64,000 nt of DNA from Chloracidobacterium sp. (GTDB taxonomy: Bacteria > Acidobacteriota > Blastocatellia > Pyrinomonadales > Pyrinomonadaceae), in NCBI GenBank assembly GCA_016720705.1, contig JADKKB010000005.1, forward strand, positions 62,001 to 126,000, read 5' to 3'. Shown here piece by piece: positions 16,894 to 26,137 of this stretch (positions within the stretch are counted from its first letter, which is position 1; the number at the start of each line of letters is the position of its first letter). Below the pieces are notes generated by a model. It saw only the letters and a list, made by a program, of their open reading frames with translations. It was not told the origin of the DNA and ran no database searches. The translations under genes and the position numbers were made by a program.

Positions 16894-18006
16894 ATGTTAA
16901 AGATCAAAAACGTCGAACTTATCGAGATCAATCTTCCGATGGTCCATTTTTTTGAGACAAGCTTTGGCCGAACGTATGAACGCCGTATCATTTTGGTCCG
17001 TGTCGAAGATGCGGAAGGCGGAGAGGGTTGGGGTGAGGTCACTTGCGGCGAGTCGCCGGGATATTCGGATGAATGGACTGATTCCGCTTGGGTCACGGCC
17101 GAGAAGATACTTGCGCCGTTGGTGGTCGGCAACGAAGTTGAGTCGGCGGCAGACGTCTGGAACCTTATGAAATGGGTTCGCGGGCATCGAATGGCAAAGT
17201 CCGGTATCGAAACGGCCTGCTGGGACCTCGAAGCAAAAAAGCTCGGAGTCCCGCTCTGGCGGCATCTCGGCGGCGTCAATCAAACCATCGAATGTGGCGT
17301 GTCGATCGGTATTCAAGACTCGGTTGCCCAGCTTTTAGAAAAGATCCGAGTCGAAGTCGACGCGGGCTACAAACGCATCAAGATCAAGATCAGTCCGCGT
17401 TGGGATTATGATGTGATCAAGGCCGTCCGTGCGGAATTTGGCGATATTTTGTTGATGGGCGATGCGAACTCGGCATACACGCTCGCGGATATCGATCTGC
17501 TCAAGAGCCTCGACGAATTTAACCTGATGATGCTCGAGCAGCCACTTGGGTACGACGACATCGTCGATCACGCAAAATTGCAGGCACAATTAAAAACTCC
17601 GATCTGCCTCGACGAACCCATCAAATCACCTGACGACGCACGCAAAGCCATCGAACTCGGTTCCGGCAAGATCATCAATCTCAAAAACGGCCGAGTCGGC
17701 GGCCACACGCAGTCAAAGCTCGTCGAAAAAGTCTGCCGCGAAGCCGGAATGCCCGTCTGGTGCGGCGGTATGCTCGAGAGCGGTATCGGCCGCGCCCACA
17801 ACGTCGCCATCTCAACCCTCGCCGGCTACACAATGCCCGGCGACGTCTCCGCCTCAAAACGCTACTGGCACGAAGATATCATCGAACCGGCGGTCGAGGT
17901 TTCGGCGAACGGAACGATCACCGCGTCTGATGCGCCGGGGATTGGATTTGAAATTAGGCGGGAGAAAATAGAAAAATTGGCAGTCCGACGGGTCAAATTG
18001 AGCTGA
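16894..18006 (+). CDS. menC: o-Succinylbenzoate synthase / N-succinylamino acid racemase (enolase superfamily)
   Basis: A 370-residue muconate-lactonising-subgroup enolase enzyme. The catalytic set is visible: KxK at residues 163 and 165 (RIKIKIS), metal ligands D190 (MGDANSAY), E215 (LEQPLGY) and D240 (CLDEPIK), and the second Lys at 264 (INLKNGRVGG). This spacing is that of OSBS/NSAR proteins. The family either dehydrates SHCHC to o-succinylbenzoate in menaquinone synthesis or racemises N-acylamino acids, and many members do both. No other men gene is nearby, so the physiological role stays open. The start ATG agrees with the family N-terminus (KIKNVELIEINLPM). Confidence 0.82.
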   Translation: MLKIKNVELIEINLPMVHFFETSFGRTYERRIILVRVEDAEGGEGWGEVTCGESPGYSDEWTDSAWVTAEKILAPLVVGNEVESAADVWNLMKWVRGHRMAKSGIETACWDLEAKKLGVPLWRHLGGVNQTIECGVSIGIQDSVAQLLEKIRVEVDAGYKRIKIKISPRWDYDVIKAVRAEFGDILLMGDANSAYTLADIDLLKSLDEFNLMMLEQPLGYDDIVDHAKLQAQLKTPICLDEPIKSPDDARKAIELGSGKIINLKNGRVGGHTQSKLVEKVCREAGMPVWCGGMLESGIGRAHNVAISTLAGYTMPGDVSASKRYWHEDIIEPAVEVSANGTITASDAPGIGFEIRREKIEKLAVRRVKLS

Positions 18007-18020
18007 GTCGAGCATTTATT

Positions 18021-18593
18021 ATGAAGTTAGTCGCTTTAATGGTTGCTGTGTTTGTGGTCTCGGCGCTTAGCTGTGGATATTCCCTTGCAGAGAATAATAG
18101 TAGGCCATCTCTGCAGCCGGAATCTCAACCGACGCCGGAGCCGGAACCAACGAAACCACCAATTCCGATTGAGATTGCCCGTTTATCCGCACTTCAACTT
18201 TGCGATCGATTGGCAGACATAAAGATATTACCGACCAAAGATCCAACGATTACCGATCCGATCTACGAAGCTCTAATCTCTAAGGGCAACAGTGCAATTC
18301 CGTGTCTTATTGAACGGATTTCCGATAAGCGGAAGATACCCGACCCGAGGTATTCAGTCCCGCACTGGCAACACTACGCGATAGGCGACACCGCCGTTTT
18401 CATATTGCTCCGTATCATCGCGGGGGGCGACGATTTGCGTTGGGAAAAACTAATGAAAGAAATGCTTTCCGCGAAATACAGCGAAGAGTGGAAAACTAAC
18501 GGCATCTACGCGTATTTCAATTACGTTTCAGAAGCAAAGAATCGGAAAGTACTGCAACGTTGGTGGACGAAGTGGTTAAAAGACAATAAATAA
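18021..18593 (+). CDS. Small secreted or lipoprotein, HEAT-like, unknown function
   Basis: A 190-residue protein. The N-terminal signal ends SALSCGYSLA, where the Cys could be a lipidation site although the lipobox is imperfect. A Pro/Glu-rich linker follows (residues about 34-50), then a globular part with ALISKGNSAIPCLIERI, which resembles a HEAT-type helix pair. The gene is 15 nt downstream of menC and may be co-transcribed. Its TAA overlaps, as TAATG, the start of a 19-codon frame that copies the N-terminus of ettA. No function can be assigned. Confidence 0.6.
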   Translation: MKLVALMVAVFVVSALSCGYSLAENNSRPSLQPESQPTPEPEPTKPPIPIEIARLSALQLCDRLADIKILPTKDPTITDPIYEALISKGNSAIPCLIERISDKRKIPDPRYSVPHWQHYAIGDTAVFILLRIIAGGDDLRWEKLMKEMLSAKYSEEWKTNGIYAYFNYVSEAKNRKVLQRWWTKWLKDNK

Positions 18594-18652
18594 TGGGCAA
18601 TTCAGAACCAAACAAGATCATCTTTTCGATGGTTAGTTTTGGTGGATCTTAA
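18593..18652 (+). pseudogene. Truncated copy of the ettA 5' end
   Basis: A 19-codon frame reading MGNSEPNKIIFSMVSFGGS-stop. Its first 14 residues match the start of the full ettA at 20628 (MSNPETNKIIFSMV). About 41 nt are near-identical at DNA level, including AAGATCATCTTTTCGATGGT, and then similarity stops abruptly. This is a duplication or recombination relic, separated from ettA by the SLC13 gene on the opposite strand. Confidence 0.65.
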
Positions 18653-18671
18653 GAGTTGCTGTTGGAAGCAC

Positions 18672-20483
18672 TTACATTGGCCAGAAGATCGGCATCAACA
18701 GCATTACAACGAAAAATAGGATCACTGTCAGCGGCAATCCTACTTTTACAAAATCTCGAAAATTATAACCGCCGGGGCTCATAACGAGGACATTGACCGG
18801 ATGGCCGAGCGGCGTAATGAATGCCATTGAGGTTGCAAGGGCAACTCCCATTGCCATTGCTCGCGGGTCGGTGTGCATTTGCAAAGCGATGTTTATCGCC
18901 ATCGGGCCGACTATCGCAGCGACCACGGCTCCATTGATCACTTGCACAAGTGCAACGGTCGTGATGAATAGCCCCGCGAGCAGCAGCATAGGGCCGCTGT
19001 CGCCGAGGGTGGACACGATCTGCTGAGCCATTAGAGCGGCGGCATTGGACTTAGTAAGTGCGACGCCCATCGGCAGCATACCGGCGACCAGAAAGATCGT
19101 TCTCCAACTGATCGAGCTATACGCTTGATCGGTCGTCAGGATGCGGGTCAGCATCATCATCAGAGCTCCGCCCAGCATCACTGCTCCGACGATATCCGGA
19201 AACGCGATGGCCAGGATCAATGTGGCCACAAAGATCATCAGGGCCGCACGGCCCTTGCCGGGAACCGTGATCTCGCGTTCCGGTCCATCGATAAATAAAA
19301 TAATGTCAGGGTCGCCGGCCAGCACCGCCAAGCGGTCTCGCGTTCCCTGCAGCAGCAGAGCATCGCCAAATGCCAGTTGGACATTGGCAAGGTCCACTAC
19401 GATCTGGTGAGTGCCGCGCCATATCGCTAGCACTGAGACGCCGTATTTGTCACGAAAATGGGTCGACTGCAGCGTTTCGCCGATCAACCGCGAACGCGGA
19501 CTGAGCATCGCCTCGACGACTTCTACCGTTCGCGATTCGAGGTCGTGCTCGGTCCACTGAGCTTTCGGCACAAATTCCATTAGCGGCTCAACATCACGAT
19601 TTCGAAAATCGGATTCATTTCCCTCGAGCAGGAGCGTGTCGCCTTTTTCTATTTCGGTTTCGGGCGTCAGTGCCAAGAGGCGCTTTTTGCGGCGCTCGAT
19701 CCCGACTACGCTGACTCCGAAATCCTGCCGGAGAGCGCTTTCGTTCAGCGATTTGCCGATCAGAACTGAATTATCCGGCACTTTAGCCCGGAACAGGTTT
19801 GCGCCGAGGTTATAGGCGGAGATGAGGTCGTTTGCCTCTTCCCGATTGGGAGCCATCGACTTTTCGATCATTGATTCGCCGGGCAGCAGACGTCTTCCGA
19901 CGAACACCATATAGGCGATGCCGACCAGTACGATCGGTATCCCGATCGGAGCAAAATCCATCAGGCTAAAGCCTTCGATATTGTTATCGTGGAGAACTGA
20001 ATTGATGATGATATTGGCGGTCGTGAGCAGCGTCGCCGTGCCGCCGAGAATCGTGCCGAAGGCGAGCGGCATCATCAATTTTGATGTCCGCACCGACGCC
20101 TTTTTGGCCGAACCCGATACCGCCGGGAGCAGAACGGCGGCCGCGGCGATGTTGTTCATAAACAGCGATAGAAACGCGGATGCCAGCATTACCAATACCG
20201 TAAGCCGCAACTCACTCTTGCCCCCGAATTTGAGCAGGAGATTGCCGACCTGTTCGGTCACGCCGGTTCGCTGCAGGGCGGCCGCGAGTATAAATATTGC
20301 GAGGATCGTGATGACGGCCGATCGGCTAAAACCGGAAAACGCCTCTTGCGGCGTCAGAACCCCCGTGATCCCGAGTGCCACGACTACAAGCAATGCCACG
20401 AGGTCGGGCGCTATCAGGTCGGTAATGAAGAGCACCAGCGAGACGGCGAGGATGATGAGAGTAATTTCGAGTTGGTAGGTCAT
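18672..20483 (-). CDS. SLC13-family anion permease with two RCK_C (TrkA-C) domains
   Basis: A 603-residue membrane protein. Hydrophobic helices occupy residues about 1-195, two soluble TrkA-C/RCK_C-like domains follow (around GANLFRAKVPDNSVLIGKSL and RLIGETLQSTHFRDKYGVSV), and the second membrane half resumes near residue 400. FMNNIAAAAVLLP and the matching NGAVVAAIVGP region are the pseudo-repeat loops of the DASS/SLC13 fold. Relatives move sulfate, dicarboxylates or other anions with Na+; the substrate cannot be told here. It is transcribed divergently from ettA. Confidence 0.82.
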   Translation of the reverse strand: MTYQLEITLIILAVSLVLFITDLIAPDLVALLVVVALGITGVLTPQEAFSGFSRSAVITILAIFILAAALQRTGVTEQVGNLLLKFGGKSELRLTVLVMLASAFLSLFMNNIAAAAVLLPAVSGSAKKASVRTSKLMMPLAFGTILGGTATLLTTANIIINSVLHDNNIEGFSLMDFAPIGIPIVLVGIAYMVFVGRRLLPGESMIEKSMAPNREEANDLISAYNLGANLFRAKVPDNSVLIGKSLNESALRQDFGVSVVGIERRKKRLLALTPETEIEKGDTLLLEGNESDFRNRDVEPLMEFVPKAQWTEHDLESRTVEVVEAMLSPRSRLIGETLQSTHFRDKYGVSVLAIWRGTHQIVVDLANVQLAFGDALLLQGTRDRLAVLAGDPDIILFIDGPEREITVPGKGRAALMIFVATLILAIAFPDIVGAVMLGGALMMMLTRILTTDQAYSSISWRTIFLVAGMLPMGVALTKSNAAALMAQQIVSTLGDSGPMLLLAGLFITTVALVQVINGAVVAAIVGPMAINIALQMHTDPRAMAMGVALATSMAFITPLGHPVNVLVMSPGGYNFRDFVKVGLPLTVILFFVVMLLMPIFWPM

Positions 20484-20550
20484 TGCCCCAAATACACGAT
20501 TATACGTTCGCGATTGAAGTAATCAAAGTCGGCAATCATAGCCGCGTTCT

Positions 20551-20578
20551 TTTACTGCATCGCAATTTACGCTACAAT
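20551..20578 (+). promoter_or_regulatory. Candidate promoter of ettA
   Basis: TTTACT (20551-20556) and TACAAT (20573-20578) are spaced by 16 bp, with the ettA ATG about 50 nt downstream. It lies in the 144-nt divergent gap between the SLC13 gene and ettA. Confidence 0.35.
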
Positions 20579-20627
20579 CTAGGTTTTGACTTTTTCAGTC
20601 GAATCGTTCTGTTACGACGATCAAAAT

Positions 20628-22314
20628 ATGAGCAATCCGGAAACAAATAAGATCATCTTTTCGATGGTCAAGGTATCAAAGTTATACGACAAAAAGGCGG
20701 TCCTCAAGGACATCTATCTCTCGTTCTTTTACGGAGCGAAGATCGGCGTCCTCGGGCTGAATGGAGCGGGTAAATCCTCGCTGCTGCGCATAATCGCGGG
20801 AACGGACAAGGATTTTAACGGCGAGATCGTGTTTTCGAAAGGTTATTCTGTCGGCTATCTCCAACAGGAACCGAATCTGGATGAATCAAAAACGGTCCAG
20901 CAGATCGTCGAAGAAGCCGTCCAATCTACGGTCGATCTTCTTAAGGAATTTGAGGAGATCAATGGCAAATTTGCCGAACCGATGGACGATGATGCGATGA
21001 ACGCATTGATCGAGCGTCAGGGCGAGGTGCAGGAAGCACTCGATCACGCTGACGCCTGGGACCTGGACTCGAGGCTTGAGATGGCGATGGAAGCACTTCG
21101 CTGTCCTCCGGCGGACACGATCGTCAAAAATCTGTCGGGCGGTGAAAAGCCGCGTTGCTCTGTGCCGTCTGCTGCTGCAAAAGCCGGATATCCTTCTGCT
21201 CGACGAACCGACCAACCATCTCGACGCCGAAAGCGTGGGCTGGCTCGAAATGCACTTGCAAAAGTACGAGGGAACGATCATTGCCGTGACGCACGATCGA
21301 TATTTCCTCGACAACATTGCCGGATGGATCCTCGAACTCGACCGCGGCCAAGGAATCCCGTACGAAGGGAATTATTCGTCGTGGCTTGAACAAAAGAGCA
21401 CTCGGCTCGCTCAGGAAGAGCGAAAGGAAGACAAGCTGCAAAAAACGCTCGAGCGTGAATTGGAATGGATCCGAATGTCGCCGAAGGGCCGACACGCCAA
21501 GTCCAAGGCCCGTATTAATGACTACGAGGCGATGGTGGCAAGCGAGTCAGAGAAACACGCAGATGACCTCGAAATATACATTCCGCCGGGCCCGCGGCTT
21601 GGTGACGTGGTCATTGAGGCTCACAAGGTATCAAAGGCGTATGGCGACACGGTTTTGTTTGAAAATCTCGAATTCACCTTGCCGAAAGGCGGTATTGTCG
21701 GCGTCATCGGCCCGAATGGTGCGGGTAAAACAACATTGTTTCGCCTGATCACGGGTCAGGAAACGCCCGATTCCGGGACCTTTAAGGTTGGTGAGACCGT
21801 CAAACTTGGCTACGTCGATCAGTCACGCGACAGCCTAAATGCCGAAAAGAACGTCTTTGACGAAATATCCGACGGGCTGGACAACGTAACCCTTGGGACA
21901 CGTGTGATGAACGCCAGGACATACGTCTCAAAATTTAATTTCTCCGGTGCCGATCAACAAAAGTTTGTCGGCCAGCTCTCAGGCGGCGAACGCAACCGCG
22001 TGCATCTTGCGAAAATGCTCAAGACCGGTGCAAATGTCCTGCTACTTGATGAGCCGACCAACGATATCGACGTCAACACAATGCGAGCTCTCGAGGAAGC
22101 CCTCGAAAACTTTGCGGGCTGCGCGGTCGTAATAAGTCATGACCGTTGGTTTCTGGATCGCATTGCGACGCACATCCTCGCCTTTGAGGGTGACAGCCAC
22201 GTTGAGTATTTTGACGGCAATTACAGCGAGTACGAAGCGGACCGTAAACGCCGTCTCGGCCACGATGCCGATCAACCGCACCGGATCAAGTACCGGAATT
22301 TGACGCGTGCCTGA
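20628..22314 (+). pseudogene. ettA: EttA, ABC-F translational throttle, interrupted by a frameshift
   Basis: Start ATG 20628 (MSNPETNKIIFSMV). Two ABC domains are visible: Walker A GLNGAGKSS and signature LSGGE in the first, GPNGAGKTT and LSGGERNRV in the second, with DEPTNHLD and DEPTNDID Walker B segments. ABC-F EttA gates the first elongation step according to ATP/ADP. The frame breaks at about 21150 inside LSGGEKRRVALCRLLL. The frame from 20628 runs on into unrelated sequence to 21389, and the correct continuation is in the +1 frame to 22314. Two bases missing from an Arg codon, or one extra C, explain it. The rest shows no decay, so an assembly error, a recent mutation or recoding are all possible. 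Confidence 0.8.
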
Positions 22315-22347
22315 TATGGCGGGCCGCGTCGAACGAGCCAAAGTTGA

Positions 22348-23190
22348 ATGAAGCTAAGCTTTTATTGTTTATGTCTTTGTCTGGCCGCGTGGGGTACATC
22401 CTGCGCGTCAAATGTCGAGGCACCTAAGGCCCAACCGGATGCCGCGACAGCCGCCCAAACGCCGGAACCGAGCCCACAGCCCACACCAAAGCCCGCGATC
22501 CCGGATCTTCGGGCCGAACTTCTGGACGGCCGCAACAAGACTACCGAATCGCCACTCGGCAAGTTTGATTTTAAAAACTTCTCATATCCGCTTCCGCGAG
22601 GTTGGCAAAACCCGGACGGCAGCGACATCACGTTGGTCAATGGCCGGCGACAACCCGTCGTTGTAGACGTCGGTGCCGAACCGACAGACGAGCAGCGAAT
22701 GGTCGCTAAGGCCGAACGACGTATTGGAATGACGTACGTTACCACAAAATTCCTGGACGTAAATAACGATGGTGTGGACGAAGCCCTCGTTATACTTAAG
22801 ATCGAAACTGCCGGGTCGGCGATTCCGCAAGTCGTCTACGTCTATTCGTGGAAAGACGAAAAACCGGATCTGATCTGGACATTTCGTACGGGCGACCGGG
22901 CCGACGGCGGGTTGAAAGATCTGCGAGTTGAAAACGGATTGTTTGTTATCGAGCTCTACGGCCAGGACCGATTCGTGCTCGGCGAGACCGAGACCGGCAA
23001 GATCGGTGATGACATCGAACAACTCTGTTGCCCGACTCACTTTAGCCGCTCGAGTTATAAGTGGAATGGCACGTCATTTTTGATGCAGGGAAAGCGTCTG
23101 ACATTTAGCGTTGCCGACCCAAACTCACCGCCGATCGAGAATATGGCCGATATCGTCAACGCAAAAGCTAAAGCTAATGCTAAAAAGTAG
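22348..23190 (+). CDS. Lipoprotein of unknown function
   Basis: A 280-residue protein with a lipoprotein signal (LAAWGTSC, Cys at about residue 19). A Pro/Ala/Gln-rich linker (about residues 26-50) leads to a globular domain. That domain includes FLDVNNDGVDEALVILK, an FG-GAP/VCBS-like calcium-binding motif, followed by short beta strands. No enzymatic motif is visible. It follows ettA by 33 nt and may be read from the same transcript. Confidence 0.6.
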   Translation: MKLSFYCLCLCLAAWGTSCASNVEAPKAQPDAATAAQTPEPSPQPTPKPAIPDLRAELLDGRNKTTESPLGKFDFKNFSYPLPRGWQNPDGSDITLVNGRRQPVVVDVGAEPTDEQRMVAKAERRIGMTYVTTKFLDVNNDGVDEALVILKIETAGSAIPQVVYVYSWKDEKPDLIWTFRTGDRADGGLKDLRVENGLFVIELYGQDRFVLGETETGKIGDDIEQLCCPTHFSRSSYKWNGTSFLMQGKRLTFSVADPNSPPIENMADIVNAKAKANAKK

Positions 23191-23602
23191 TCGCTTTAGA
23201 CTGGTTCTGGCAGTCATCGACAATGCAATGTGTTTTCGGTGATCTTCCGATAATATCTTTCGGCCAATGAACCGATAACATCGGATAAGTTCCGTGCTGC
23301 GGCCACCATCCCTTTACAATTCCTTCTCGCTTAGCTTTCGCTAAAGACGCTCGTCCGGGGTCGCATACTTCGATCTCGACCGAGTCCCCGGACGCGGAAA
23401 TTCGAGCATTCCAAGATCAGCAAAATGCGAAATAATTCGCGCTCGTTCCTTACCTGCATACGCCTTCTAAAATTGGTAAAATAAGAACACTATCTTCGTA
23501 CGGCAAATTAAATGCTGATCAACCGAGGTTCGTCACCGACTTTTTCACATTCAATCGACTTTAGGCACGCGGGTTGCTCAATTAAAGGATTGGAGGGCAA
23601 AA
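23191..23602. other. Intergenic region upstream of cydA with one strong hairpin
   Basis: No gene is visible in these 412 nt. A perfect 9-bp inverted repeat, CGTCCGGGG (23352-23360) with CCCCGGACG (23386-23394), encloses a 25-nt loop. It lacks a T-run, so it is not a typical terminator; it could be an operator or leader structure for cydAB. No clear FNR- or Rex-type site was recognised. Confidence 0.4.
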
Positions 23603-24961
23603 ATGGAAGCTAATTTTCTCGATCGAATACAGTTTACATTCACGATCACATATCACTATCTATTTCCGATGCTGACGATGGGCCTCGCTCCGCTTATCGT
23701 TATTTTTAAGACACTCGCTATTTATAAAAAGGACGAAAAGTGGAATGAGGTAGCCCGGTTTTGGGGAAAGATATTCGGCATTACTTTTCTATTCGGAGTC
23801 GTGACCGGCATACCGATGGAGTTTCAGTTCGGCACGAATTGGGCCGCGTTCTCCAAATTTGCGGGCGGCGTTATCGGCCAGACACTCGCGATGGAAGGGA
23901 CATTTGCGTTCTTTCTCGAATCAGCGTTTATCGGTTTATTTCTATTTGGCGAAAAGCGACTTGGCCAGGCCGGGCATTGGCTTGCGGCGTTTCTGCTATT
24001 TTGCGGCACCTGGCTCTCGGGTTGGTTTATAATCGCGACCAATGCCTGGATGCAGCATCCGGTCGGTTACGAGATCGCTCCCGACGGTTCGGTCCAACTT
24101 ACTGATTTCTGGGCACTTTTGCTAAACAAATGGGCGGTCTATGAGTATATGCACAATATGGGCGGAGCTCTGGTCGTTGGAGCATTCGCGGTGTCCGCCC
24201 TCGGAGCCTTTTACATTCTTTCTAAGAAAAAGGCCGAATACGGCAAGATGTTTCTAAAAGTTGGTGTTACAGCAGGTGTGGTGGCGAGTATCTGGATGCT
24301 GTTTCCGTCAGGCGATCTGCAGGGCAGAATGATCGCCGAGCACCAACCGGTCACGCTCGCCGCTATGGAGGGATTGTTTGACACCCAACACGGAGCACCG
24401 CTCGTGCTGATCGGCCAACCGGATATGGAAAAGCAACGCCTCGATAATGCGATCCATATCCCAAATATGCTCAGCTTCATCACTTACCAAAGCTGGGATG
24501 CAAAGGTCCGCGGCCTCAACGAGTTTCCTAAAGACCAGCATCCGGACAATATTCCTCTGCTGTATTACAGCTTTCACATAATGGTCGGCCTAGGCACTCT
24601 ATTTATCGGGGTGATGGTGCTGTCAGCGTTTTGGATGTGGCGCGGTTGGCTCTTTGATGCGAATTGGCTGTTGTGGATACTGATGCTCAGTTTTCCGCTG
24701 CCTTTCATCGCGAATACCGTCGGTTGGATGGTTGCGGAACTCGGTCGGCAACCGTGGCTGGTTTATGGGCTTTTCCGCACCGAACACGGCCATTCACCGT
24801 TGGTCTCATCGGGAAATGTTCTCTTTACGCTACTGGGTTTTCTCGGTATGTACACGATCCTGTCATTGCTATACATATTTCTGATCCTTCGCCGGATCGA
24901 ACACGGAGTCGACGAATTGGGCACAACCGCTAAGGCTGAAGCCGGATCGGCCGGCTACTAA
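23603..24961 (+). CDS. cydA: Cytochrome bd ubiquinol oxidase subunit I
   Basis: A 452-residue membrane protein with a ribosome site (GGAGGG) before the ATG. The family N-terminus carries the conserved heme ligand His18 (TITYHYLFPMLTMG); a second His lies in EYMHNMGGALVVGAF, and GRQPWLVYGL is the quinol-oxidase signature near the C-terminus. The length indicates a short Q-loop form. With CydB it forms the high-affinity terminal oxidase that reduces O2 with quinol, giving respiration at low oxygen and resistance to nitric oxide and cyanide. Confidence 0.95.
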   Translation: MEANFLDRIQFTFTITYHYLFPMLTMGLAPLIVIFKTLAIYKKDEKWNEVARFWGKIFGITFLFGVVTGIPMEFQFGTNWAAFSKFAGGVIGQTLAMEGTFAFFLESAFIGLFLFGEKRLGQAGHWLAAFLLFCGTWLSGWFIIATNAWMQHPVGYEIAPDGSVQLTDFWALLLNKWAVYEYMHNMGGALVVGAFAVSALGAFYILSKKKAEYGKMFLKVGVTAGVVASIWMLFPSGDLQGRMIAEHQPVTLAAMEGLFDTQHGAPLVLIGQPDMEKQRLDNAIHIPNMLSFITYQSWDAKVRGLNEFPKDQHPDNIPLLYYSFHIMVGLGTLFIGVMVLSAFWMWRGWLFDANWLLWILMLSFPLPFIANTVGWMVAELGRQPWLVYGLFRTEHGHSPLVSSGNVLFTLLGFLGMYTILSLLYIFLILRRIEHGVDELGTTAKAEAGSAGY

Positions 24962-24974
24962 GGAGGAAGGGGAA

Positions 24975-26009
24975 ATGGAAACCATTTGGTTCATGATCGT
25001 TGCTTTTATGTTGGTCTGCTACGTCATCCTCGACGGTTTTGACATCGGCGCCGGGATCATACACTTTTTTGTCGGCCGCGATGAGCGCGAGCGTGCCGCG
25101 GTCATTCGCTCGATCGGCCCGGTGTGGGACGGCAACGAGGTTTGGCTGCTCGCTACCGGCGGCACACTCTACTTCGCTTTTCCGCAGCTCTATGCGGCCG
25201 GTTTCAGTGGGTTTTATCTGCCGCTGATTATGGTCCTGTGGCTGCTGATATTGCGTGCCGCCGGGATCGAACTGCGGCATCAACTCGACAATCCTTTGTG
25301 GACGAGTTTTTGGGATTTTATATTTTCAATGGCCAGCATTCTGCTCGCAATATTCTTTGGTGCAGCCCTCGGCAATGTGATACGCGGTGTCCCTCTGGAC
25401 GCTACGGGTTATTTCTTTGAACCGCTCTTTACCGATTGGAGTACGACCGGTTCGACCGGTATTCTCGATTGGTTCACAGTCCTTTCAGGCGTCGTCGCCT
25501 TCGTGGCACTCGCAGTTCACGGTGCAAATTACGTCGCTCTCAAAACCGAGAACGAAATGAACGAGCGGGCCCGCCGGGTGGTGTCGCTCGGATGGTACGT
25601 ACTCGTTCTCGTTACAATTTGCAGTCTCGTGGCAGTTATGTACGTTCGGCCCGAAATACTTGATAATTATTACGCCTTGCCGATCGGTTGGCTGATCCCG
25701 TTACTGGTAGCCGCGTCGCTCGGGGCAATGAAATACTTTAGCGGAAAAGGCAATGACAAGTTTGCGTTCCTTGCATCGTCCGTTTACCTCGCGATGATGC
25801 TAGGCGGTGCCGTTTACGGCCTGTACCCCAATGTGTTGCCGGCGATCGACCCTCAGCACAGTCTCACGATAATGAACTCCAAGGCGGGCAATTACGGCCT
25901 GACCGTTGGATTAATATGGTGGCCGATCGGCATCATCATCGCCCTCGGCTATTTCACATTTCTCTTCCGCACATTCAAGGGCAAAGTCGCTATGGATGAT
26001 ACGCATTGA
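24975..26009 (+). CDS. cydB: Cytochrome bd ubiquinol oxidase subunit II
   Basis: A 344-residue polytopic membrane protein 13 nt after cydA, with a strong ribosome site (AAGGAGG). The family start is clear: VILDGFDIGAGI, followed by GPVWDGNEVWLLATGG and RAAGIELRH. It is the partner of CydA in the bd oxidase. No CydX-like gene was found in the 128 nt that follow; a terminator closes the operon there. Confidence 0.95.
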   Translation: METIWFMIVAFMLVCYVILDGFDIGAGIIHFFVGRDERERAAVIRSIGPVWDGNEVWLLATGGTLYFAFPQLYAAGFSGFYLPLIMVLWLLILRAAGIELRHQLDNPLWTSFWDFIFSMASILLAIFFGAALGNVIRGVPLDATGYFFEPLFTDWSTTGSTGILDWFTVLSGVVAFVALAVHGANYVALKTENEMNERARRVVSLGWYVLVLVTICSLVAVMYVRPEILDNYYALPIGWLIPLLVAASLGAMKYFSGKGNDKFAFLASSVYLAMMLGGAVYGLYPNVLPAIDPQHSLTIMNSKAGNYGLTVGLIWWPIGIIIALGYFTFLFRTFKGKVAMDDTH

Positions 26010-26034
26010 GAGCAAGTAAGGCTCCATCGTCACT

Positions 26035-26068
26035 AAAAGGGCGGTCCGCTTGGGCCGCTCTTTTTTTT
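26035..26068 (+). terminator. Rho-independent terminator of cydAB
   Basis: A 10-bp stem, AGGGCGGTCC (26038-26047) with GGGCCGCTCT (26052-26061), including G-U pairs, and a GCTT loop. It is followed directly by a run of T to 26068. It begins about 28 nt after the cydB stop. Confidence 0.85.
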
Positions 26069-26077
26069 GATCGCATT

Positions 26078-26128
26078 AGTACTTTATTATATAAAGTACT
26101 TGACAGATGCAACTACTTGGAATATTCT
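26078..26128 (+). promoter_or_regulatory. Promoter with overlapping palindromic operator
   Basis: A perfect inverted repeat AGTACTTTA / TAAAGTACT with a 5-bp spacer (26078-26100) overlaps the first base of a consensus -35 (TTGACA, 26100-26105). A TATTCT -10 (26123-26128) follows at exactly 17 bp. The ATG at 26138 is only about 10 nt past the -10, so the mRNA would have almost no leader. The palindrome is the likely site of the winged-helix regulator encoded two genes downstream. Confidence 0.7.
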
Positions 26129-26137
26129 GCGTCTACT

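Noticed and set aside
23352..23394. Hairpin before cydA as a terminator
   Set aside because: Long loop and no T-run; kept only as a possible regulatory structure.
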